DNA of 64,000 bases from JACOMY01 sp046233115. Its GTDB lineage: Bacteria > Pseudomonadota > Alphaproteobacteria > Kiloniellales > JACOMY01. Every line of letters begins with the position of its first letter. The stretch's first letter is position 1. The notes under the pieces are model-generated. The model was not told the origin of the DNA. It was given only the letters and a program-made list of their open reading frames with translations, and did no database searches. The position numbers and the translations under genes were made by a program. The stretch is taken from positions 372,001 to 436,000 of the forward strand of contig JBJXHM010000002.1 in the NCBI GenBank assembly GCA_046233115.1, in the 5' to 3' direction. Of the stretch, positions 1 to 7,034 are shown piece after piece.

Positions 1-570
1 TTCGGCGCTGAGCCGCGGCGCGCGTGGATAGAGCGCCGCCGGATCGCCGAAACCCAGATTGCAGAGGAAGTTCGACTTCACCGCGGTGCCGGCGAAGAAG
101 GCCTCGTCGACCTTGGCGTTGTCGAAACCGGACATGGGTCCGCAGTCGAGTCCCAGCGCCCGGGCCGCGAGGATGAAATAGCCGCCCTGCAGCGAGCCGT
201 TCCGAAAGGCCGTGGTCTCGCTGTGCTGGGCCTTGCCGACGAACCAGGAGCGCGCATCGGCGTGGGGAAAGAGCTTCGGCAGGTGCTCGTAGAATTCCAG
301 GTCGAAGCCGATGATCGCAGTCGCCGGCGCCTTCATCGTCTTCTCGAGGTTGCCCGCGGCGAGGGCCGGACGCAGCCGCTCCTTGGCCTCCGGGCTGACC
401 ACGAAGACCACGCGCATCGGCAGGCAGTTGACGCTGGTCGGCGCCCAGCGCGCCAGCTCGTAGACCTTGGCCAGCAGCGCCTGCGGCAGCGGCTCGGAAC
501 TGAAGGCGTTGTGGGTACGGGCCTCGAAGAAGAGCTGGTTGAGCGACCCCTGGTCGATCTCCTGCGCCAT
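1..570 (-). CDS. RutE-like malonic semialdehyde reductase / nitroreductase family protein (C-terminus cut by window edge)
   Basis: The frame is open from an ATG at 570 to the left edge, giving 190 residues; RutE proteins are about 196 residues, so only the last few are missing. The protein begins MAQEIDQGSLNQLFFEARTH and carries the RutE-type stretches WAPTSVNCLPMRVVFV, FPHADARSWFVG, FRNGSLQGGYFILAARALGL and CGPMSGFDNAKVDEAFF. The family binds FMN and uses NAD(P)H; RutE reduces malonic semialdehyde to 3-hydroxypropionate in uracil breakdown, but relatives reduce other aldehydes or nitro compounds. No other rut gene is visible, so the substrate is unproven. It is a cytosolic enzyme with no signal peptide. 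Confidence 0.85.
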   Translation of the reverse strand, partial: MAQEIDQGSLNQLFFEARTHNAFSSEPLPQALLAKVYELARWAPTSVNCLPMRVVFVVSPEAKERLRPALAAGNLEKTMKAPATAIIGFDLEFYEHLPKLFPHADARSWFVGKAQHSETTAFRNGSLQGGYFILAARALGLDCGPMSGFDNAKVDEAFFAGTAVKSNFLCNLGFGDPAALYPRAPRLSAE

Positions 571-764
571 AGACTATCCCTTCCGATCGTTTCGTTTGGC
601 CGGCTTCGTCGCCTGCTCGAACGCAGCGACAGAGGCCCGGGCGCCGGCAAGGCTCGGGTTACGGCCTCTTGTCACAAGTCTGGCCCAGTCGCGCGCGGAG
701 AACAAATCACGCGATCAGGAAGCAGGCGGCAGCGACGATTCGCGTCGACCTGCCGATCATCGCA

Positions 765-1316
765 TCAAGCGGAGGGACGGACCTCCACGACCTCGGGAAT
801 ATAGTGCTTCAGCATGTTTTCGATCCCCATCTTCAAGGTCGCGGTCGAAGAGGGGCAGCCGGCGCAAGCGCCCTGCATGTGCAAGTAGACGACGCCGTTC
901 TCGAAGCCGTGGAAGACGATGTCGCCGCCATCCTGAGCCACGGCCGGGCGCACTCGCGTGTCCAGCAGCTCCTTGATCTGCGCGACGATCTCGCTGTCCT
1001 CTTCGGCGTGCTTGGGCTCGCCAGCGCTGTCGGCCAGCAGCACCGGCCGGCCGGCCTGGAAGTGCTCCATCAGGATCCCGAAGATGGCGGGCTTCAGCGC
1101 GTGCCATTCCTTGGTGTCCGCCTTGGTGACGGAGATGAAGTCACCGGCCAGAAACACGCCCTCGATCCCGTCCACCTGGAACAGCCGCTGGGCCAGAGGC
1201 GAGCGCGCACTCTCCTCCGGATCGCGGAAATCGGCGGTGCCGGAGGCCAGCACCTCGACCCCGGGAATGAACTTCATGGTCGCCGGATTGGGCGTGGACT
1301 CGGTCTGAATGAACAT
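765..1316 (-). CDS. nfuA: NfuA/NifU-like iron-sulfur cluster scaffold protein
   Basis: The 183-residue protein starts at MFIQTESTPNPATMKFIPG, the standard opening of the Nfu N-terminal domain (about residues 1-90), and ends with a NifU C-terminal domain (about 105-180) holding the cluster-binding CAGC motif. Nfu proteins assemble or carry 4Fe-4S clusters to target enzymes. An upstream frame extension of 16 residues is basic and not family-like. A GGGAG sequence lies about 12 bases before the chosen ATG. It stands alone between a nitroreductase and a stress-protein gene, all on the minus strand, and no suf or isc gene is seen. Confidence 0.93.
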   Translation of the reverse strand: MFIQTESTPNPATMKFIPGVEVLASGTADFRDPEESARSPLAQRLFQVDGIEGVFLAGDFISVTKADTKEWHALKPAIFGILMEHFQAGRPVLLADSAGEPKHAEEDSEIVAQIKELLDTRVRPAVAQDGGDIVFHGFENGVVYLHMQGACAGCPSSTATLKMGIENMLKHYIPEVVEVRPSA

Positions 1317-1445
1317 GGATCGCTGATCTCCCACTCGAGCGCCTGGCCGCTTGCGTGCCCTCACGGCACCCGGCCAAACGGTGCTCTCACCCCGAAATAG
1401 GCGAGCAGGGAGCGCCTGGCAAGTCGCCTACCGGGCACAAGACCG

Positions 1446-1952
1446 TCACGATATGGCGTCGATCGCCGCGTCGCCGAGGTTTCCGGGCACCACGGTCAGC
1501 GGTACCCTGAGGCGGGTCAGGAACTTGCCGGTCAGCGCCTGGATCAGCGGACCGGGCGACCCCCCTTGCATCGAGGCGGCCAGCACCAGGATGGAGATGC
1601 TGGGTTCCTCTTGCACCAGCTTCAGCAGTTCGTCGCGGCGATTGCCTTCGCGCAGATAGACGACCGGCAGGCGGCCGGAGATCTCCTTGACCTGGCCGGC
1701 CAGACGCTGGACCAGTTGCTCGGCACGCTGGCGCGCCTCCTCTGCCAGCAGGTCGCCGACGCCCATGAAGTGCTGGAACTCGGTGGGCTCGACCACGTAG
1801 AGCAGCGCCACCCGGCCGTCGGTATGGCGGGCGCGGCGGCAGGCGAAGCGCAGCGCCACCTTCATCTCGTCGCTCTCGTCGACGACGACGAGGAAAATGC
1901 GGCCCGGCGGGTTCTCGGCCTCTTCTTCCGGTTCTTTCGATGTCTCGGTCAT
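1446..1952 (-). CDS. Universal stress protein (UspA family)
   Basis: This is a 168-residue single-domain Usp. After an acidic N-terminal tail (about residues 1-18, rich in Glu) comes the strand FLVVVDESDEMKVALRFA, then VALLYVVEP and the C-terminal VLAASMQGGSPGPLIQALTG and LRVPLTVVPG. The usual ATP-binding GxxGxxxS-type segment is only loosely kept (GGSPGPLIQ), so nucleotide binding is uncertain. The ATG at 1952 has GGGAGG a few bases upstream; 28 further in-frame upstream codons look non-coding. It follows the TauE and PF09608 genes in the same direction with only 28 bases between, so co-transcription with the exporter is likely. Confidence 0.88.
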   Translation of the reverse strand: MTETSKEPEEEAENPPGRIFLVVVDESDEMKVALRFACRRARHTDGRVALLYVVEPTEFQHFMGVGDLLAEEARQRAEQLVQRLAGQVKEISGRLPVVYLREGNRRDELLKLVQEEPSISILVLAASMQGGSPGPLIQALTGKFLTRLRVPLTVVPGNLGDAAIDAIS

Positions 1953-1980
1953 CGGCAGGCCTCCCTTCGGGATTAACGCC

Positions 1981-2730
1981 CTATCGGCGGCGGAAGAGCA
2001 AGTGTGCAATCCAGCCGAACAGCAAGGCCACGACAATGCAGATCAGGCCATAGAGCGGCGCCTGCTGGTGCGCCAGCGCGTAGATGGTCGCCTCCAGCCC
2101 CACCTTGCTAACCGCCAGCGGCAGGCTCTGCGCGGCCACGTTCAGCCCATCGCGGAAGAGGTAGACGTCGATCTGGTAGATGCCGGTCGGCACGTTGGCC
2201 GGCATCGCGATGGTGCTGCGAAAGAGGTGCCCGCCGAGGATCAGAACCTCGGCCGGCTTCTCCACGTAGAGGCCCTGCCGCTCCTTGGCCCGCACCAGCC
2301 CGCCGCGCCATTCGGCCAGGAGATTGGGCGAGGCGCGCCCGCGCGGTTCCAGATCCAGGTGATCCAGCCCCAGGCGTAGGCGGCGGACCTCGGCCGGCGC
2401 CGCGATCTCGTCCAGCGGCTGGCTGCTGGCCAGGGCATAGAAGACCGGTGCCGAGGGGAAGGTCATGGTGGCGGTGTTGACCCAAACCCCGGCGACCGTA
2501 CCGCGGCGATGCACCACCGCCGGCCGGGCCGGGCCGCGGACCGTGATGACCAGGTCGCCTTCCTGCGGTACCATCCCGAAGACCAGAATGTTGGCGCCGT
2601 CGAAACCGGCATGGATCGCGACCAGGTGCTGGGCCAGATCGGCCAGGACGTTCTGCGCGCGCGCCTCACGCCCGGCGAAGCCCATAAGCGCGACCAAGAC
2701 CGCAGCCGCGCCGATGGCGAGCCGGGTCAA
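1981..2730 (-). CDS. PF09608 (Alph_Pro_TM, TIGR02186) family membrane protein
   Basis: This 249-residue protein has a cleavable signal peptide (about residues 1-25, ending AREARA), a periplasmic beta-rich region, and one C-terminal transmembrane helix (LYGLICIVVALLFGWIAHLLF) followed by arginines. The arrangement and segments such as GANILVFGMVP and TGIYQIDVYLFRDG match a family restricted mainly to alphaproteobacteria and typically placed beside a TauE/SafE exporter. Its start codon overlaps the end of that exporter gene by 4 bases, so the two are translationally coupled. Its biochemical role is unknown; a periplasmic partner of the exporter is the natural inference. Confidence 0.82.
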   Translation of the reverse strand: MTRLAIGAAAVLVALMGFAGREARAQNVLADLAQHLVAIHAGFDGANILVFGMVPQEGDLVITVRGPARPAVVHRRGTVAGVWVNTATMTFPSAPVFYALASSQPLDEIAAPAEVRRLRLGLDHLDLEPRGRASPNLLAEWRGGLVRAKERQGLYVEKPAEVLILGGHLFRSTIAMPANVPTGIYQIDVYLFRDGLNVAAQSLPLAVSKVGLEATIYALAHQQAPLYGLICIVVALLFGWIAHLLFRRR

Positions 2731-3641
2731 GGGCCCGACCCCAGGGCATAGGTGTCAACCGGCGGCAGGAAGAGGTCGACCGTCAGGTTGATGCCAACAC
2801 CGATCACCATCAGCGCCAGCAGCAGACGCAGGGCGTCGCCCTGCAGGCGCGCACCCAGCCGGGTGCCGATCTGGGCACCGACCACACTGCCGACCAGCAG
2901 CAGCAGCGCCAGCACGATGTCGACCGTCTGGTTCTCCCAGGCCTGCAGAAAGGTGACGTTGATCGAGACGAAGATGATCTGAAACAGCGAGGTGCCGATA
3001 ACAACCGTCGTCGGCATGCCCAGCAGATAGATCATCGCCGGCACCACCATGAAACCGCCGCCGATGCCCATCAGCGCCGAGAGCAAGCCGACGCCGAAGC
3101 CGATGATCAGCGGCATCAGTGCGGAGATGTAGAGCCGTGACTTGCGGAAGCGCATCTTGAAGGGCAGGCCGTGCACCCAATGATGTTTGTGCAGCTTCTT
3201 GCGGGTCGGCAGCTTGCGCTTCCGGCGGAAGACGGCGCGGCTCGATTCCAGCAGCATCAGCCCGCCGACGATGCCGAGCGTGGTGACGTAGATCAGCTTG
3301 ATGGCGAAGTCGATCTGGCCGAGGCTCTTCAGCCAGGAGAAGATGACCACGCCCAGCGCCGAGCCAATCAGGCCGCCGATCAGCAGCACCAACCCCATCT
3401 TCACGTCGACGTTGCCGCGTGGCCAGTGCGCCATCACCCCGGAGACCGAAGTGGCGATGACCGAATTGGCCTGGGTTCCCACCGCCACCGGCGCCGGCAC
3501 CCCGATCATCATCAGGAGCGGGGTCATGACGAAGCCGCCGCCAACCCCGAACATGCCGGAGAGCACACCGATCACTCCGCCCAGACCCAGGAGGAGGAAG
3601 ACATTGAGCGAGATCTCCGCCACAGGCAGATAGATCTGCAT
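2727..3641 (-). CDS. TauE/SafE family sulfite/organosulfonate exporter-like permease
   Basis: The protein is about 304 residues with eight or so hydrophobic helices and the two family repeats: GVIGVLSGMFGVGGGFVMTP near the N-terminus and GFGVGLLSALMGIGGGFMVV in the middle. TauE/SafE proteins move sulfite, sulfonates or related anions out of the cell. A cytoplasmic loop rich in Arg and Lys (FRRKRKLPTRKKLHKHHW) separates the halves. An in-frame GTG at 3653 is an alternative start; the ATG at 3641 is preferred because the peptide then begins MQIYLPVAEISLN, as in relatives. Neither has ideal Shine-Dalgarno spacing. Confidence 0.87.
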   Translation of the reverse strand: MQIYLPVAEISLNVFLLLGLGGVIGVLSGMFGVGGGFVMTPLLMMIGVPAPVAVGTQANSVIATSVSGVMAHWPRGNVDVKMGLVLLIGGLIGSALGVVIFSWLKSLGQIDFAIKLIYVTTLGIVGGLMLLESSRAVFRRKRKLPTRKKLHKHHWVHGLPFKMRFRKSRLYISALMPLIIGFGVGLLSALMGIGGGFMVVPAMIYLLGMPTTVVIGTSLFQIIFVSINVTFLQAWENQTVDIVLALLLLVGSVVGAQIGTRLGARLQGDALRLLLALMVIGVGINLTVDLFLPPVDTYALGSGP

Positions 3642-3844
3642 CGCCTCCCGCACGCCTCCCTAGCTGGTTCGCGTCTCGTCGGATCGACCGCGCTCCGCAC
3701 GGGGCCGCCACGGTCTTCCCCGGCGCGCCTTCCACGAGACGGCAGCCGGGGCAGGATCAGGAGAGACTAGCGCCCTGTCGCCCGGTGTCGCAATTGCCCT
3801 ACTGCCGCGGGCAAAAGATAAGAACCGGAAAGTAAGGCCAAAGA

Positions 3845-4873
3845 TCAGGAGCGCAGGAAGCCGACCGCATCGTAGACCTCTTTCATCACCGGCTCGGCAA
3901 TGGCCCGCGCGCGCGCCGCGCCTTCACCCAGGACTTGGTCGACGTAGCCGGGATCGCCCATCAGCCGCTTCATCTCGTCGCCCACCGGCCCCAGCTTCGC
4001 CACCGCCAGGTCAGTCAGCTCCTTCTTGAAGGCGGAGAAGGCCGCCTCGGCATGCTCGGCCACCACCTGCTTGAGGTCCTGCTCGGCCAGCGCGGCGTAG
4101 ATGCCCAGCAGGTTCCAGCACTCGGGGCGCTCGGCGCGCACCGCATCGGAGGGCTTGCCGCCTTCGCCCAGGGACTCGAGCCCCGGCAGCGGGTGCGGAT
4201 CGGTGGTCGCCTTGCGGATCTTCTTCGCCACCTCGTCGGGGCCGTCGGTCATGACGATGCGACTCATGTCCGAGGGATCGGACTTCGACATCTTCTTCTT
4301 GCCGTCGCGCAGCGACATCACCCGGGTCGCACTGCCGAGGATCAGCGGCTCGATCAGCGGGAAGAGCTCGACGCCGTAGTCATGGTTGAACTTCTGGGCG
4401 ATGTCGCGGGCGAGTTCCAGGTGCTGCTTCTGGTCCTCGCCAACCGGCACGTGCGTCGCCTTGTAGGCCAGGATGTCCGCGGCCATAAGGTTGGGATAGA
4501 CGTAGAGCCCGGCCGAGGCCTTCTCTCGGTCCTTACCCGCCTTGTCCTTGAACTGGGTCATGCGGTTGAGCCAGCCCAGCCGCGCCACGCAGTTGAAGAT
4601 CCAGGCCAGCTCCGCATGGGCCGCCACCTGGCTCTGGTTGAAGACGATCGAGCGCTTGGGGTCGATGCCGGCCGCCAGGTAGGCCGCAGTCACCTCGCGC
4701 GTCTGGGTCTTCAGCTGAGCCGGGTCCTGCCAGACGGTGATCGCGTGCATGTCGACGACGCAGTAGAGGCAGTCGTACTGCTCCTGCAGCGGAACGAAGT
4801 TGCGGATGGCACCCAGGTAGTTGCCGAGATGCAGATTTCCGGTCGGCTGTACGCCGGAGAACACGCGGGCCAT
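3845..4873 (-). CDS. trpS: Tryptophanyl-tRNA synthetase
   Basis: This 342-residue class I aminoacyl-tRNA synthetase charges tRNA-Trp. The ATP-binding HIGH-type motif is GNLHLGNY near residue 15, and the KMSKS loop is KKMSKSDPSD in the second half. The segment MTQFKDKAG is also typical of the family. Length is normal for bacterial TrpRS. Forty-nine in-frame codons upstream of the chosen ATG are arginine-rich and absent from the family, whereas MARVFSGVQPTGN is the standard start, with AAGGTGA upstream. The gene follows murJ in the same direction, a pairing common in alphaproteobacteria. Confidence 0.97.
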   Translation of the reverse strand: MARVFSGVQPTGNLHLGNYLGAIRNFVPLQEQYDCLYCVVDMHAITVWQDPAQLKTQTREVTAAYLAAGIDPKRSIVFNQSQVAAHAELAWIFNCVARLGWLNRMTQFKDKAGKDREKASAGLYVYPNLMAADILAYKATHVPVGEDQKQHLELARDIAQKFNHDYGVELFPLIEPLILGSATRVMSLRDGKKKMSKSDPSDMSRIVMTDGPDEVAKKIRKATTDPHPLPGLESLGEGGKPSDAVRAERPECWNLLGIYAALAEQDLKQVVAEHAEAAFSAFKKELTDLAVAKLGPVGDEMKRLMGDPGYVDQVLGEGAARARAIAEPVMKEVYDAVGFLRS

Positions 4874-4982
4874 GCGACGGCCTTTCACCTTGTCATGGAG
4901 GGATAGGACGGCAGGCTTATCGCCGCTGGATCCGGTCGGGTCAAGCGTGGCCCGGCGAGATACGCGGATCGGGGATGCGGGA

Positions 4983-6584
4983 TCAGCCCTCGCCGCTGCG
5001 CCGCGCCTCCGCCGCGGCACGCCGCTGCTTCACTCGCTGCCAGGCCTGCGCCAGGGCCTCGCGGGGTAGGGCGCCGATCAGGAAACTGACGGCGAAGTAG
5101 GCGACCACGCCGCCCAGCACCAGCAGGGCCAGGGCCGCCGCCCGCTGGCCCTCGCCGCCGGCGAGCCAAGGCCGCAGCAGCTCCAGACCCACGACCAGCA
5201 GGACGCCTAGCACCAAGCTGGCCGCCGCCTGGCGCCAGAGCCGTCGGCGTCGCCGCTGGGCCACCTGCAGCAGGCCGCGGTCGGCCAGGTTGCGCCAGAG
5301 CACCCCGACGTTCACGAAGGCGGCGATGGTGGTCGCCGCCGCCAGCCCCAGGTAGCCCAACCCCTGGCCCTGGAGAGCGAAGAAGAAGGCGAGCGACAGC
5401 ACGATGTTGGTGGCCACGCTCCACAGGGCCGCGCGCAGCGGCGTCTTCATGTCCTCGCGCGCGTAGAAGGCCGGCTGGTAGACCTTGACCGCGACATAGG
5501 CCGGCAGGCCGACCGCGTAGGCCAGGATGGCGAGCCCGGTTGCGGTCGCCGCAGCAGCGTCGAAGGCACCGCGCTGGAACAGCACGCTGGCGATCGGCTC
5601 GGCCAGCACGATCAGCGCCACGGCCGACGGCAAGGTGAGGAAGAGCGCGACCTCCAGCCCCTGCGCCAGGCTGTCGGCCGCCGCCGCCTCACCCTCGCCC
5701 TTCAGGCGCCGCGTGATCTCGGGCAGCAGCACCACCGAGAGCGCGATGCCGATCAGCCCCAGCGGTAGCTGGTAGACCCGGTCGGCGTAGTAGAGCAGGG
5801 AGGCCGCCCCCGATTCCAGGGTCGCGATCATGGTGCCGACGAAGAGGTTGAGCTGCAACGCGCCGGCCGAGATCAGCCCCGGCACCATCAGCGCCAGCAG
5901 GCGCCGAACGCCGGCGGTCAGCCGCGGGCGCGGCAGACGCAGCGCGAAGCCGGCCCGGGTCGCCGCCACGATCAGCAGCAGGAACTGCGCCGCGCCGGCG
6001 GCAGCGACGGCCCAGACCAGGACATAGGCCGGCTGGCCGGTCAGCGGCACCACCACCAGCATGGCCAGGATCAGGAAGAGGTTCAGCAGCACCGGGGCCG
6101 CGGCCGCGGCGGCGAAGCGGCGCAGTGAGTTCAGCACCCCGGACAGCAGCGCCGCCAGCGCCATGAAGATCAGGTAGGGAAAGGCGATCTGCGCCATCCG
6201 CGTGGCCGCCCGGAACTGCTCGCTGTCATCCAGGAAGCCCGGCGCGATAACCGGCATGATCCAGGGCATGCAAGCCATGGCCAGTGCGACCAGGACGAGC
6301 GTAGCGGCCAGCAACACCGCCAGCGCCTCTTCGGCGAAGGCCTTGGCCACCACCGGCCCCTGCTGCTCCAGCCGGCCGGCGAAGAGCGGCACGAAGGCGG
6401 CGTTGAAGGCGCCCTCGCCCAGCACCCGCCGGAACAGATTGGGCAGGCGGAAGGCCACGACCCAGGCGTCGGCCATCGGCCCGGTGCCCAGCGTGCCGGC
6501 GATCAGAATGTCCCTGACGAACCCGAGGAGCCGGCTAGCCAGGGTCCAGCCACCGACCGTCGCCATCGCTTTGAGGAAACCCAT
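4983..6584 (-). CDS. murJ: Lipid II flippase MurJ (MviN family)
   Basis: This 533-residue polytopic membrane protein has about 14 helices. It starts MGFLKAMATVGGWTLASRLLGFVRD, the usual MurJ opening, and includes FRLPNLFRRVLGEGAFNAAFVP and LPLGLIGIALSVVLLPEITR, the conserved loops of the MVF family. MurJ flips the lipid-linked peptidoglycan precursor across the inner membrane. The very end (about residues 505-533) is a basic cytoplasmic tail. The start at 6584 was chosen over one 14 codons upstream because the extension is not conserved in character. A 109-base gap separates it from trpS downstream. Confidence 0.95.
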   Translation of the reverse strand: MGFLKAMATVGGWTLASRLLGFVRDILIAGTLGTGPMADAWVVAFRLPNLFRRVLGEGAFNAAFVPLFAGRLEQQGPVVAKAFAEEALAVLLAATLVLVALAMACMPWIMPVIAPGFLDDSEQFRAATRMAQIAFPYLIFMALAALLSGVLNSLRRFAAAAAAPVLLNLFLILAMLVVVPLTGQPAYVLVWAVAAAGAAQFLLLIVAATRAGFALRLPRPRLTAGVRRLLALMVPGLISAGALQLNLFVGTMIATLESGAASLLYYADRVYQLPLGLIGIALSVVLLPEITRRLKGEGEAAAADSLAQGLEVALFLTLPSAVALIVLAEPIASVLFQRGAFDAAAATATGLAILAYAVGLPAYVAVKVYQPAFYAREDMKTPLRAALWSVATNIVLSLAFFFALQGQGLGYLGLAAATTIAAFVNVGVLWRNLADRGLLQVAQRRRRRLWRQAAASLVLGVLLVVGLELLRPWLAGGEGQRAAALALLVLGGVVAYFAVSFLIGALPREALAQAWQRVKQRRAAAEARRSGEG

Positions 6585-6680
6585 GCCTCTAGCTCTTAGG
6601 CCAGAGACAGGGCGCGTTGAAGGCACAAAATGGACGGCGCTGCCTTCCGGGAAGATGCTGGACCTCGTACCGGCGAAAAT

Positions 6681-7034
6681 CTAGTAGGGACCGCCCTCGT
6701 AGATCCGCTGCAAGCCGGCTTGCAGCTCGTCGATCCGCTTGACGTAGGCTTTGCTCAGGCAAGCCTCGTCGGCACCGCAAGCAGCCCGCTGTTTCAGGAA
6801 AGCCCGCTGACGGTCCTGGATATCGCCGCGCTGACCCATGGCGACCAGGCTGGTCAGCACCTCATAGAGCGTCGCCATACGCACGTCCTGCTGGGCCAGA
6901 TCGCAACTGGCGCAGACCGCTTTCTCGTCGGCCGAGGCGGCCTTGGCGCAGTCGAAGGAGGCAGCCGCCGCCGGTCCGCCGAGGCCGCAGACGAGCAGCA
7001 GCGCTGCCGCCACCCTGATCGAGGTCACGCTCAT
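6681..7034 (-). CDS. Small secreted LprI-like (PF07007) protein coupled to glnD
   Basis: This 117-residue protein has a clear signal peptide (hydrophobic stretch about residues 7-24, cleavage near AAA-SFDC). The mature part contains five cysteines and the pattern FDCAKAASADEKAVCASCDLAQQD followed by DRQRAFLKQRAACG, which resembles the lysozyme inhibitor LprI N-terminal domain: a Cys-containing hairpin of charged helices. Such proteins are periplasmic; lysozyme inhibition is known for only some members. Its ATG overlaps the glnD stop region by 4 bases, so it is probably translated from the same mRNA. The functional reason for that pairing is not apparent. Confidence 0.7.
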   Translation of the reverse strand: MSVTSIRVAAALLLVCGLGGPAAAASFDCAKAASADEKAVCASCDLAQQDVRMATLYEVLTSLVAMGQRGDIQDRQRAFLKQRAACGADEACLSKAYVKRIDELQAGLQRIYEGGPY

